Below, one piece after another: positions 46,300 through 54,964 of a stretch of 64,000 bases of DNA. Source of the DNA: Prosthecobacter sp. (GTDB lineage Bacteria > Verrucomicrobiota > Verrucomicrobiia > Verrucomicrobiales > Verrucomicrobiaceae); NCBI RefSeq assembly GCF_034366625.1, contig NZ_JAXMIH010000006.1, forward strand, positions 372,001 through 436,000. The letters run 5' to 3'. Under the pieces are notes generated by a model, which did not search any database, had not been told where the DNA came from, and saw nothing but the letters and a program-made list of their open reading frames with translations. The first letter of the stretch is position 1, and every line of letters begins with the position of its first letter. Made by a program: the position numbers and the translations under genes.

Positions 46300-47193
46300 C
46301 TACGATTTTGACACAACTTGCGCAGCGGCCAATTTCACGCGCTCAAAGGGCAGCGAGGACAAATCATGGCTCTCCTCGCGCAAAATTTGCACCCATGGCT
46401 GGGGTGGTGCCCAGACGGCCGGATCGGTGGGGCCGAACATCAGTAACGAAGGCACGCCGCACGCGGCGGCGAGATGCGAGATGCCGCTGTCGTGACCGAG
46501 AAAGGCCGTGCAGGTGCTGAGGCGGGCGGAGAGTTCGGAGAGCGGCAGGGAATGCCAGTTCGTGTGCTGCGGGATCTTCACACCACGGGCTTCTTCGGCT
46601 TCACCGGTGATGAAAATGACCTCGTGATCGGAAAATTCGTCCGCAAGCCGCAGCCAGTGCTCCAGCGGCCAGTTTTTCTTCTCCGAACCGCTGCCGGGAT
46701 GGATGGCGATGCGCGTTTTGTCATCAAGGCGGCGCTCGAAATGCGCTCGGTGCAGGTGATCGTCCTCCAGGAACATCGCGAGCTTTTCCAGGCCCTTCGC
46801 GAGCTGCTTCGATGCGTGTTCACCTTCGCTTTGCACGCGTGGTGAACATTCGATGAGCGTTTTGACGCCGACGCGTTCCATGCTGGCGCGGAAGAGGCCG
46901 TCGGGGTCGTAAAGGAAGCTGACGACGAGATTGAAGCTGCGCAGGTGCTCCGCAAGCGCTTCGTCGATGGGCGCGGTTTTGGCGAACAGCGGGGCCATCG
47001 TGCGGTGTTCGAGACTACGCACGGAATCCGCGAGACCGGCGGTGCGGGCGAGTTCGGCGATGGCGGGGTAGCCGATGACTTCAAGGTGACATCCAGCAAT
47101 GGTTTCGCGCAGCAGCCGGATCGCGGGCAGCGTGAGGATGAAGTCGCCAATCGCGCCGCCACGAATGACGAGGACGCGGGGCTGTGGCTTCAT
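46300..47193 (-). CDS. glycosyltransferase family 9 (heptosyltransferase-like)
   Basis: A 297-residue GT-B protein. RVLVIRGGAIGDFILTLPAIRLLRE is the N-terminal signature; IAIHPGSGSEKKNWPLEHW and FLGHDSGISHLAAACGVPSLLMFGPTD are the donor-binding parts of the ADP-heptose:LPS heptosyltransferase family. It probably adds heptose or a related sugar to the lipopolysaccharide core, consistent with a Gram-negative envelope. It begins at ATG 47193, sharing one base with the stop of the upstream membrane-protein gene (TGATG). Confidence 0.88.
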   Translation of the reverse strand: MKPQPRVLVIRGGAIGDFILTLPAIRLLRETIAGCHLEVIGYPAIAELARTAGLADSVRSLEHRTMAPLFAKTAPIDEALAEHLRSFNLVVSFLYDPDGLFRASMERVGVKTLIECSPRVQSEGEHASKQLAKGLEKLAMFLEDDHLHRAHFERRLDDKTRIAIHPGSGSEKKNWPLEHWLRLADEFSDHEVIFITGEAEEARGVKIPQHTNWHSLPLSELSARLSTCTAFLGHDSGISHLAAACGVPSLLMFGPTDPAVWAPPQPWVQILREESHDLSSLPFERVKLAAAQVVSKS

Positions 47194-47783
47194 CAGTAGA
47201 ACAGAATCGCCGTCACAAGCAGCACCACGCCGTAGGCGATGCCGGAATACGTCGCGAGTTTCCAGCGCTGCGGTTTGGCGACGACCCAGTTGATCCAGTC
47301 ACGCATGAGGAAGGGCATGCCGATGAAATACATGCCGACGATGATCCAGACGTAGGCCAGGATGGGCAGCAGCAGGCGGCTGGTCTGCGGCTGTAGAAAG
47401 GCGGCGGTGAGCACGGGGCCGGCGACCAGCAGCATGAGCGCGCCAAGAGCACGCACGGCGAGGAATTCCTTCACATAGATCAGCACCGCCACGAAACCGC
47501 CGGCGACGATCATGATGAAGGTGCGGCGCATGTGGAAGAACTCGCCCATGTCCATGTTTGCGAGGGCGAAAACGCTCCAGAGAAAATCAATCGTGAGAAG
47601 AATCACGCCCCACTTGAAAGTGCGGGGGAAGGTTTTGAGGAAAGCCTGGGTCTTGGCGGTGTTTTTCAGCGCCCAGCCATGCGTCGCGATGAGTGCGAGC
47701 GCCACGACGATGCCGGTTCCTTTCAGCGGAATGCCGCCGGCGGGAGCTTGGTGGTAGAGATAGTCGTAGAGGTCGGCAAACAT
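47193..47783 (-). CDS. integral membrane protein of unknown function
   Basis: A 196-residue protein with about six hydrophobic helices (GTGIVVALALIATHGWAL, WGVILLTIDFLWSVFALA, IMIVAGGFVAVLIYV, ALGALMLLVAGPVLTAAFL, AYVWIIVGMYFIGMPFLM, GIAYGVVLLVTAILFY). ATG 47783 is chosen (MFADLYDYLY). I recognise no family. Its TGATG overlap with GT9 suggests a role in LPS or envelope assembly, such as transport or ligase-associated work; this is inferred only from position. Confidence 0.75.
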   Translation of the reverse strand: MFADLYDYLYHQAPAGGIPLKGTGIVVALALIATHGWALKNTAKTQAFLKTFPRTFKWGVILLTIDFLWSVFALANMDMGEFFHMRRTFIMIVAGGFVAVLIYVKEFLAVRALGALMLLVAGPVLTAAFLQPQTSRLLLPILAYVWIIVGMYFIGMPFLMRDWINWVVAKPQRWKLATYSGIAYGVVLLVTAILFY

Positions 47784-47914
47784 GCGCTGCGGGCGGAGAA
47801 AAACGGGCGCATAGGTGGCGCAGACCGCCCAAATGCGCAAACGCGATGTTCCTGCGGGAGGATTGAGGTTGCCGTGGCAGTGTGAAGCGACAGTTTGAGG
47901 CCGTTCCCCCCTGC

Positions 47915-48463
47915 ATGAAAGAAAAGAAAGAAAACACCCTGGCATGGTATGTCGTCCACACGCGCCCGAAGTGTGAACACATCGCCGCCTCGATGATGGC
48001 GGGGCTGGAAGGCGTGGAGACCTACTGCCCGCGCATCCGTTTTCAAAAGAGCACACGGCGGGGCAAGGTCTGGTTCGTCGAGGCGCTGTTTCCGAGCTAT
48101 TTTTTCGCCCGGTTCATTCCCAGCGAGTCGATGCGGGCGGTGAAATACTCCCAGAGCGTGATCCGGGTGGTCGATTTCGGCGGAAGCCTCACTTCGGTGC
48201 CTGACAGGGCCATTGCGGAGCTGAAGAAGGAAATGCACGACGTGGAAATTTGCGAGGTGCTGGTGGACGTGAAGGTCGGAGATACTGTGGAACTGACCGA
48301 GGGGCCGATGCGCGGCCTGAAGGGCATCGTGAACGCGATGCTCAGCGGCGCGGACCGGGTGCGCGTCCTTTTGGAGTTCCTAGGCCGGGAAAATGCGGTG
48401 GAGGTGCCGCTGTCAAAAATCCTCACGGAGCACAAACCACGTGCAGTGGTGGCGCCACGGTGA
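47915..48463 (+). CDS. NusG/RfaH-family transcription antitermination protein
   Basis: A 182-residue protein starting at ATG 47915. An NGN domain (about 10-100: LAWYVVHTRPKCEHIAASMM, then LFPSYFFARF) and a C-terminal KOW domain (VKVGDTVELTEGPMRGLKGI) are present. It is not next to secE, rplK or rplA, so it is a specialised paralogue (RfaH/UpxY/LoaP type) rather than housekeeping nusG. Such paralogues aid transcription of long polysaccharide or secondary-metabolite operons. It is divergent from the envelope genes at 47193-47783 and followed by ABC-F after 12 bases. Confidence 0.88.
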   Translation: MKEKKENTLAWYVVHTRPKCEHIAASMMAGLEGVETYCPRIRFQKSTRRGKVWFVEALFPSYFFARFIPSESMRAVKYSQSVIRVVDFGGSLTSVPDRAIAELKKEMHDVEICEVLVDVKVGDTVELTEGPMRGLKGIVNAMLSGADRVRVLLEFLGRENAVEVPLSKILTEHKPRAVVAPR

Positions 48464-48475
48464 TACGCAGAGGCA

Positions 48476-50086
48476 ATGCTAACGATCCGCGACGTCACCA
48501 AGACCTTCAATGCACGCACGCTTTTCAGCGCCGCGTCGATGACCATCAACTATGGCGAGCGCGTGGCGCTGGTGGGGCCGAACGGCGCGGGCAAATCGAC
48601 CTTGTTCTCGCTGATCCTCAAAACGGACACGCCGGACGCCGGGGAAATCATCCGCGATGAGTGGACGACCGTCGGCTATCTGCCGCAGGAGAGCGAACCC
48701 GTCGGCGAGGAGACCGTGCTGGAGGTGGCGACGGGGAAGGCGGGCGAGATTGAGGCGCTGGAGAAGATTCTGCGTGAGTTTGAAGCCGCTGGCGATGTGG
48801 CCGGCCCGGAATACTTCGAGGCGCATGCCAAGCATGATGCTCTGGAGAACCCGCAGGCCGAGGCGAAGGCGAAACGCATCCTCAAGGGCCTGGGCTACAA
48901 GGAAGATGACTTCAACCGCAAGGCGCGCGAGTTCAGCGGCGGCTGGGTGATGCGTGCGCACATGGCGCGACTGCTGGTGATGGAGCCGGACCTGCTGCTG
49001 CTCGATGAACCGACGAACCACCTCGACCTGATCGCGCTCATGTGGTTCCGCAATTATTTGAAGAACTACCCCGGTGCGATCCTCATGATTTCGCATGACC
49101 GTGATTTCATGGATGAGCTGGTGCAGCAGGTCTATGAGATCGACGAAGGCCGCTTCATCGCCTACCAAGGCAACTACAGCGAGCATCTGGAACAGCGTGA
49201 GGCGAACTGGGAGCGCGCGAATCAGTCGTACAAGAACCAGCAGAAGGAGATCGAGCAGATCCAGGAGTTCATCGACCGCTTCCGCTCCGTGGCATCCAAG
49301 GCGTCGCAGGCGCAGAGCCGTGAGAAGCAGCTCGCGAAGATGGACAAGCTCGACAAGCCGCGGCCCCTGCGGAAACCCTTCCGCTTCAATTTCCCGCAGC
49401 CGCAGCGCAGCGGACAGCGCCTGATCGCGCTGACGGACATCCATCAGGCCTACGGCACGAAGCAGGTCTATCGCGGCCTTGACCTCGAAATCGAGCGTGG
49501 CGAGCGCACGGTGCTGGTGGGGCCGAATGGCTCGGGCAAATCGACACTGATCAAGATTCTGGCCGGCGAAGTGCCGTTTCAGAAGGGCGAGCGCAAACTG
49601 GGCACCAATGTGAAGCTCGGCTACTTCTCGCAGCATCGCGCGGACACGCTGGATCCCGATTGCAGCGTGCTGGAGGAGCTGAAACGCGTCGCGCCGGAAA
49701 TCCGCGAGGATGAAGCGCGCAGCATTCTCGGCTCCTTCCTCTTCAAGCGTGAGGACGTGCATAAAAAATGCCGCGTGCTCAGCGGTGGCGAGAAGAGCCG
49801 CGTGAACCTGGTCAAATTCCTCGTCGATCCGCCGAACCTGCTGCTGATGGACGAACCGACGACGCATCTCGACATCTGGGCCATCGAAGGCCTGATCCTC
49901 GCGCTGCAAAAGTTCGAGGGCACACTCGTCTTCATCTCCCATGACGTGCATTTCATCCGCTCATTGGCGACGAAGGTCCTGCACATCACCGAAGGCAAGG
50001 TGACCACCTACTCAGGCGATTACGACTACTACCTGCAAAAAACCGGCGCGGAGGAGAATGCGCGCGCGGCGGTGATTGCGGGGTGA
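48476..50086 (+). CDS. ABC-F ATPase (Uup/YbiT-like)
   Basis: A 536-residue soluble protein with two ABC domains and no membrane segment. Walker A: GPNGAGKST and GPNGSGKST; Walker B: LLLLDEPTNHLD and LLLMDEPTTHLD; signature: FSGGW and LSGGEKS. The linker (about 240-310) is charged, as expected of ABC-F proteins that act at the ribosomal E site. Family members rescue translation or give resistance to ribosome-targeting antibiotics; which applies is unknown. The final 106 bases are repeated, with a frameshift, at 54631-54737. Confidence 0.93.
   Translation: MLTIRDVTKTFNARTLFSAASMTINYGERVALVGPNGAGKSTLFSLILKTDTPDAGEIIRDEWTTVGYLPQESEPVGEETVLEVATGKAGEIEALEKILREFEAAGDVAGPEYFEAHAKHDALENPQAEAKAKRILKGLGYKEDDFNRKAREFSGGWVMRAHMARLLVMEPDLLLLDEPTNHLDLIALMWFRNYLKNYPGAILMISHDRDFMDELVQQVYEIDEGRFIAYQGNYSEHLEQREANWERANQSYKNQQKEIEQIQEFIDRFRSVASKASQAQSREKQLAKMDKLDKPRPLRKPFRFNFPQPQRSGQRLIALTDIHQAYGTKQVYRGLDLEIERGERTVLVGPNGSGKSTLIKILAGEVPFQKGERKLGTNVKLGYFSQHRADTLDPDCSVLEELKRVAPEIREDEARSILGSFLFKREDVHKKCRVLSGGEKSRVNLVKFLVDPPNLLLMDEPTTHLDIWAIEGLILALQKFEGTLVFISHDVHFIRSLATKVLHITEGKVTTYSGDYDYYLQKTGAEENARAAVIAG
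49981..50086 (+). repeat. ABC-F 3' end, original copy of a 106/107-bp direct repeat
   Basis: This stretch from GCACATCACC to the TGA stop of the ABC-F gene matches 54631-54737 with about six substitutions and one inserted base. Homology begins sharply at the sequence CTGCAC and ends at the stop. Confidence 0.85.
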
Positions 50087-50194
50087 CTCCCGAGTCTTGG
50101 AGGAAGGCGGAGACATTGATCTCTTGGCGGCGACGGTGCCGTATGGCCGACTGCGGAGTTTGAGCCGGTTTGGAAATTCCGCTTTTGGCGGTTT

Positions 50195-51211
50195 CTACTT
50201 GTTCAATCGTCGCTGAATCTCGCTCAGGATTTCCTTGGCTGAGGATGCAACCTCCTGCTGCGGGTCATTGCTCAATGCTCCCAGCAGTTCTTGAGTTTCC
50301 GCAGAGGGATGATTCAATAAAGCCCCGATGGCAGCCACTCGGGTGCGCACATTGGTGGCAAACTTGCTGTTGCCTCTTGCCGCTGTGTGCAGGCTTGGCT
50401 CAGCAACGGGATTTCGAATGCCCGCTATCTGCTCGGCGATGATGCCGCCAGCGGCATCGCTCTGCTCGGAGTTCAGCCGTTCGATCAGGGCATCCACAGC
50501 CGGTGCGGTGCCCATCTGCCGCAATGCCTGGGCGCTTGCGCGGATCATGCCGTCTGTTGTCGGCATCGTGGTGTCCATCACCACAAATTTGAGAGCCGGC
50601 AGCGCTTCCTCGTTGGAGATGGTGGCGACCGTTCTTTCCAGGCGGTCACGCAAGGCGGGGTCAGTCGAGTTATCATGCATGTCCAGGATGGACTGCATGG
50701 TTTCGGTAGTCGCTAGTTTGGAAAAAATCTCCTGGCACATGCGGATCACACCCGCGTCTGCGGAAGATTGGAGCAGTTTCAAGGCAGCAGGCACGGCGGC
50801 GGGGTTGCTGATGGCAGAGGCGAGACGAACAACTTGTTCACGAATGGCTCCTGGAGGGAGGCCCGCGATTAAAGCGGCGAGTTCGTGTAGCGCCTCTGGC
50901 GTGCCTTGGGCAGCCAGCCTTTGTGCAGCTTCCAGCGTGGTTGTTTCCTGGCCTGAACGCAATTGGAACCGCGCAGATGTAAACTCATCGCCAGTCTGTG
51001 CCATGGGCATGATGGGGTGCCGTCTTTCTTTGGTTGCCGGGCTGGCTTTTGAAGTCGAATTCACCCTGTCCAGGTGCGTTGTTAATTCGTGGTCGTTGGA
51101 TGAGAATCCGAAAAGGTAGATGGCATAGACGCCCCCGAGGCTAAGCAAAGACGCAACCGTTGCGGTTGACCTAGCGGAAAATTTCTTTTCGCGATCCGTT
51201 GGCATCGACAT
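50195..51211 (-). CDS. membrane-anchored helical (HEAT-like) repeat protein, downstream copy
   Basis: A protein of about 338 residues; ATG 51211 (MSMPTDREKKF) is chosen, with a TTG two codons earlier. A single N-terminal transmembrane helix (about 17-33, TVASLLSLGGVYAIYLFGF) precedes a linker and repeated helices: LEAAQRLAAQGTPEALHEL, REQVVRLASAISNPAAVPAALKLL, LRDRLERTVATISNEEALPALK and PSLHTAARGNSKFATNVRTRV. The pattern resembles 33820-34635. It lies 67 bases after the neighbouring helical-repeat gene and forms the end of the lipase operon. No catalytic motif is visible. Confidence 0.75.
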   Translation of the reverse strand: MSMPTDREKKFSARSTATVASLLSLGGVYAIYLFGFSSNDHELTTHLDRVNSTSKASPATKERRHPIMPMAQTGDEFTSARFQLRSGQETTTLEAAQRLAAQGTPEALHELAALIAGLPPGAIREQVVRLASAISNPAAVPAALKLLQSSADAGVIRMCQEIFSKLATTETMQSILDMHDNSTDPALRDRLERTVATISNEEALPALKFVVMDTTMPTTDGMIRASAQALRQMGTAPAVDALIERLNSEQSDAAGGIIAEQIAGIRNPVAEPSLHTAARGNSKFATNVRTRVAAIGALLNHPSAETQELLGALSNDPQQEVASSAKEILSEIQRRLNK

Positions 51212-51278
51212 AAACAAGAGATTGCAAACTGGAAAATCTACCTTTGGTGCTTCTCAACTTCTTTGAGCGCTCTCGCTC

Positions 51279-52457
51279 TCATTGGTCAACCAGGGGCCTG
51301 AGATTCTCGCTTCGCTGGGCGAGCCAAGTAGCGAGAGTGTTTGAAAGGGCGGCTCTGTTTTGAGGGTTCGCAAAACTATCTGTCTTGAGCAGCGCATCCA
51401 CCAACTTTACTGATTGTTCGTCGCGCATTTGTGAAAACCATGTTTCAACGTGTGGAGTCAGATCATTTGCATTTGCTTGGACGTATTTCAATAAGACTGC
51501 GGTAGCTTGGGGATCTCCCATCTTCGCTAGACTATAACCGGCAGCAGAACTCGTGATGGAGTCTATGGCGCCAGCCCACAGCTCGCCCTCCATGTATGAC
51601 GATGCGTCAGGGTTAGACACATGCTCCAAACTCGAGAAGGCCACCCATGCTCTTTCCCCCGCATTTTTCTCAAACTCGCTGACCGTCAATCCACCCTGTT
51701 CGATTTCGGCAAAAAGTAAGTCGAACGCCTTGTCTGATCCGACTGAGGCCAGGGCGAACCCCAAGGTGGGCAGGACGTCAGGCTGCGAGGTTTCCTGCCA
51801 CGCTTTGGTGAGCAAATCCGTGAATTCCTCGTGAAAATGTCCTGACCAGTTGTTTTGCGATGCCTGCGCAATCTGATCCAAAAGCCAGCCCCTAGGTTCA
51901 GGTTGATTTGTGGACGCAAGCAAAGACAGAAGTGTCCCAACTGTTTCTCGGGTTGCTGCCTGTCCTAAAATCTGTGCAGCCTGCCAGCGAGCAAAAGGGA
52001 TGTTGCTTGCGTCCATGAAGACCTCCCGAACCTGCTGGAGTACCGCGGTTAAATTGCCGGTGGGATCACGCAGCTTCATCGCAAGGGCGTTGGCGATGAA
52101 ATCCAGTTTCAGCGGATCATCTGCGGCTTTGAAAGCCTCGCGCCACAAGGCCAGCAAATCATTCGCTGACTTAGCGTGCATATTAGCGGCGTATTCCATG
52201 CGGATTGCGACCGGTTGTTGCGCCAGAGCCCCGCTGTTCGGTGCAAAGGTGGCTGGAGGCGGCGGCGCAGAAGTATATTTGGGGATCTGCCGGTTAGGAG
52301 ATGGTGCCGACTTTGACCGGGTATTTCGGGCGGCAATTTCAACTCCATTTAGTTTCTTCGTGGAAGCATCAACTGCCAGATGAACCCAAAGGCCCACGCC
52401 GAGAATGGCAGTTAATAAACAACTTCCAACGAGAACCCGATGTGTCCTAGCGCTCAT
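51279..52457 (-). CDS. membrane-anchored helical (HEAT-like) repeat protein, coupled to lipase
   Basis: A 392-residue protein. The ATG at 52457 shares one base with the lipase stop (TAATG), so translation is coupled. Residues 8-28 form one transmembrane helix (VLVGSCLLTAILGVGLWVHLA), then a Pro-rich linker (SAPPPPATFAP, about 60-85) and a helical array (NDLLALWREAFKAADDPLKLD, ARWQAAQILGQAATRETVGTLL, AVLLKYVQANANDLTPH). The layout (N-anchor, Pro-rich linker, helical domain) and position directly after a lipase recall lipase-specific foldases, though I see no family signature. Confidence 0.75.
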   Translation of the reverse strand: MSARTHRVLVGSCLLTAILGVGLWVHLAVDASTKKLNGVEIAARNTRSKSAPSPNRQIPKYTSAPPPPATFAPNSGALAQQPVAIRMEYAANMHAKSANDLLALWREAFKAADDPLKLDFIANALAMKLRDPTGNLTAVLQQVREVFMDASNIPFARWQAAQILGQAATRETVGTLLSLLASTNQPEPRGWLLDQIAQASQNNWSGHFHEEFTDLLTKAWQETSQPDVLPTLGFALASVGSDKAFDLLFAEIEQGGLTVSEFEKNAGERAWVAFSSLEHVSNPDASSYMEGELWAGAIDSITSSAAGYSLAKMGDPQATAVLLKYVQANANDLTPHVETWFSQMRDEQSVKLVDALLKTDSFANPQNRAALSNTLATWLAQRSENLRPLVDQ

Positions 52458-54556
52458 TAATTCCACCAGTTGACCAAGCCTTTCATGGCAGTGCGGATGT
52501 CGATCTTCTGCTCCGGCTCTTTGGTGTGCAAGATCCCTTGGGTGTTGGCGAAAGGGGTGACAGAAATGCCACTGCCTGAAAACGTCTGGCTAGCGAAGGG
52601 AACGATACCATCTCCACGGTTGGCAGCGATTGACGTGCCGCTGACGATGTAATTTCGTGCTGCGTCTGTCAATGCGCTAAAGGTATAGGGCCCAGCGCCG
52701 CCTCCGAAGAACACAGAAACAAATCCCGACTGAACGCCGGTGGGTTCATTATGAACCACTCCAAAGGCCTGCCCATCGAATTGGACAGTCCCGTATTTGA
52801 TTCCCACTGGCAGGTTGCCGGTGCCTTGGGCGAGAAGATCGATTGGAGACGGCGGATTAGGAAGTCCTGGACCTGACGCGAGGTCGCCAATTGTTGGTCT
52901 GCGCACATCCAAACTATTCTTATAGGCACCATAACCAGCAGCGCCACGGAGTTCATCCACGAGTCTCCAGTCATTCGAAGTTGTACGCGGGTTGTCTTTG
53001 AGGAATTGGTAGATGCGCCCGAGGGGGCTGCCCAAGTGCGGGGTGCCTACAGTCAGGAGACCCGCTACCGCATTACGTTCAGCAGAGGAAGCGGCACCTT
53101 GGAGGAATGATCTTCCCGCGATGCCTCCGCGGCTATGACCCACCAGGAGAATTTTGGCATTGGCAAAGCTGGTTCGAATATTAGCAATCGCATCTCTGAC
53201 TTCGTCGGCGTGGTTAGTGAAAGAACTGAAATCTCCACTTTCTCCTTGGGAGGAGGTTGAGACAACATTTTCCAAACCCGTCCGGCCGGGATTGCGATCA
53301 TACTGGCCGAACTTGACCCGGTAATAACGAACTCCTTTGTTGTCTGGAGTCGCCGGTTGGGGAGGGAAACCTTGACCTTGTATCACACCCGCATAGATCG
53401 TGGGCACACTGGGGACGATATAAGGAGCATAATTGAAGTAAGCCGGGTCACTGATGAAGCTATTCCAAGTGAATGGGTCGCTGTTCATTCCATGAAGCAG
53501 CAGCACCACAGGGGTTTCTGTCGTGACCGTCAGCGAAATGCTGCCGCTGCTGCCACTGAATCCATCCACTGCAATCTGGTAAGCCACGCCTGCCGTCACG
53601 GCAATATTGATCTGACTGGTATTCGAGCTGCCAAAATCGTCATTGCTGCCCAACGGCACCGGCGTCAGCGCGGAGACTGCACTGCCCGTGTAAACCGCTA
53701 GCAGCGTGTCGAAGGAACTGCCTGCCGTGCTAATGGTTGCCCTACCACTGGCTGATGGCGTCCAGGTCCACCACACCGACCTGCCACCCGCATTGCTTGC
53801 GTGGCTCGGTTCCCCGCTCTCCTTGGTGGCGTTGGCGTTGCTCCCGCTCACTACGCCTCCGGCACTGGTGATCGTCATGCGGCTGCCAAAGTTGTTGTTG
53901 GCGGGACCGGATGGAATGCTGATGGTGTACGAGGTGGTGGCAACCCCGCTGTCGGTCATCCCGCTCTTGAACGCCCGCGCCTTGACCGTGGCTGAAGTGC
54001 TCAAGGGAAATGCGCCGACGTAAGCCGTTGAACCGGAGGTCGGGTCGCTGCCGTTGGTGGTGTAGCGGATGGTCGCGCCGCTGGTGGCGCTGCTCATCGA
54101 CACGGTCACCGCGCTCATCGTGCTTTGACTGCCGGGATTGATCACCGGCGTGGCCACTGCTGCCGCCGCAACGGGGCCGGTGTAGGCGGCCACCAGCGTC
54201 AGATTGGAGTAGGCCGCGTAGGCACGGACCAAAATGAACCAGTCGCCTGGGGAGGGGTTGTACATCGTCACGGTTTCCGTGTTGCTGCCGCTTTGGCCGG
54301 AGAGATCGTAGCTGGAGGTCGTTGGCAGCGCTCCACGCTTGACATAGAGATCCGCGTCACCGCTGCCGCCATAAGTTTTGACCTCCAGCTTGGTCTGGCC
54401 CGTGGGCACCGTGATGCGGTAAGTGCGCTGGCTGCTTGTGCTGCCACTCAGGCCGATGACCATTTGACCATTGTTGAGGGTTGTCTGCGAGAACCCGGAC
54501 GCTGTGAAGACAAGTGAAGCGATAGTCAGAATGACGGCAATAAACGTGTGTCTCAT
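52457..54556 (-). CDS. secreted lipase/alpha-beta hydrolase with PPC and CHB_HEX_C-type domains
   Basis: A 699-residue protein; ATG 54556 gives signal peptide MRHTFIAVILTIASLVFTA. Domains: a pre-peptidase C-terminal (PPC) domain at about 30-125 (YGGSGDADLYVKRG), a chitobiase/hexosaminidase C-terminal-type domain at 135-212 (ATIRYTTNGSDPTSG), a second PPC-like jelly-roll at 218-345 (VWWTWTPSASG, SNDDFGSSNTSQ), then the lipase from about 348: oxyanion HG at 355-356, Ser475 in GHSRGG and GTPHLGSPLG. It cleaves ester bonds outside the cell. AT content and codon use appear higher and less biased than in neighbours, suggesting recent arrival. Confidence 0.85.
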   Translation of the reverse strand: MRHTFIAVILTIASLVFTASGFSQTTLNNGQMVIGLSGSTSSQRTYRITVPTGQTKLEVKTYGGSGDADLYVKRGALPTTSSYDLSGQSGSNTETVTMYNPSPGDWFILVRAYAAYSNLTLVAAYTGPVAAAAVATPVINPGSQSTMSAVTVSMSSATSGATIRYTTNGSDPTSGSTAYVGAFPLSTSATVKARAFKSGMTDSGVATTSYTISIPSGPANNNFGSRMTITSAGGVVSGSNANATKESGEPSHASNAGGRSVWWTWTPSASGRATISTAGSSFDTLLAVYTGSAVSALTPVPLGSNDDFGSSNTSQINIAVTAGVAYQIAVDGFSGSSGSISLTVTTETPVVLLLHGMNSDPFTWNSFISDPAYFNYAPYIVPSVPTIYAGVIQGQGFPPQPATPDNKGVRYYRVKFGQYDRNPGRTGLENVVSTSSQGESGDFSSFTNHADEVRDAIANIRTSFANAKILLVGHSRGGIAGRSFLQGAASSAERNAVAGLLTVGTPHLGSPLGRIYQFLKDNPRTTSNDWRLVDELRGAAGYGAYKNSLDVRRPTIGDLASGPGLPNPPSPIDLLAQGTGNLPVGIKYGTVQFDGQAFGVVHNEPTGVQSGFVSVFFGGGAGPYTFSALTDAARNYIVSGTSIAANRGDGIVPFASQTFSGSGISVTPFANTQGILHTKEPEQKIDIRTAMKGLVNWWN

Positions 54557-54630
54557 TTTGTGATTCCTTTCATTCAAAATCAATATGTTCGATTAGAGGG
54601 CATAGGTGAAATAACGCAATTCTTTTTTCT

Positions 54631-54737
54631 GCACAGCACGGAAGGCAAGTGTGACCGCCTACTCGGGCGATTACGACTACTACCTGCAAAAAACCGGCGC
54701 GGAGGAGAATGCACGCGCGGCGGTGATCGCGGGGTGA
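54631..54737 (+). repeat. truncated, frameshifted copy of the ABC-F 3' end
   Basis: About 93% identical to 49981-50086, with an extra T after AAGGCAAG that breaks the reading frame. No part of the gene upstream of this is present, and the copy ends in the same TGA. Its position beyond the lipase operon makes the two copies direct repeats flanking about 4.5 kb. Confidence 0.85.
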
Positions 54738-54766
54738 GCCTCCTGTAAAGAGAGAGAGTTTGGCCG

Positions 54767-54868
54767 CCCGCCGCGCGCAAACTCCGCCAGCAGAGCGGCC
54801 CGCCGTTCCGGCGGCGTGCGCACCCGCCCACGACTGTCAGTCTTCAATACGAGAGTCGGCGTGTCCAT
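54767..54868 (-). pseudogene. 5' remnant of an IS66-type transposition accessory gene
   Basis: From ATG 54868 the minus strand reads MDTPTLVLKTDSRGRVRTPP, then ERRAALLAEFARGG, the typical start of the small helix-turn-helix accessory protein of IS66-like elements in this phylum (usual pattern RGRVRTPxERREALLDEFERSG). After FARGG homology stops where unrelated sequence begins, so it is a broken fragment. It lies 30 bases from the duplicated ABC-F tail. Confidence 0.6.
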
Positions 54869-54870
54869 AT

Positions 54871-54898
54871 GCGTCGTATAGCTAATCAGCTACGACGC
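54871..54898. repeat. hairpin adjoining the IS remnant
   Basis: GCGTCGTA and TACGACGC are exact complements around an inner TAGCT-AATC-AGCTA stem. It lies immediately upstream of the IS accessory fragment and may be part of the element's end or its regulatory region. The remaining bases to 54964 show nothing recognisable. Confidence 0.55.
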
Positions 54899-54964
54899 TT
54901 ACGATGCCAGTGCTCTCAGACGGTGCTTGGCGTGACGCTAACGGCGCTGTGGGTTCACTTTCGT

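Noticed and set aside
54580-54831. Minus-strand open frame covering the duplicated ABC-F tail
   Set aside because: It is antisense to the repeat, with Arg-rich content; the only meaningful minus-strand reading here is the IS66-type fragment at 54767-54868.
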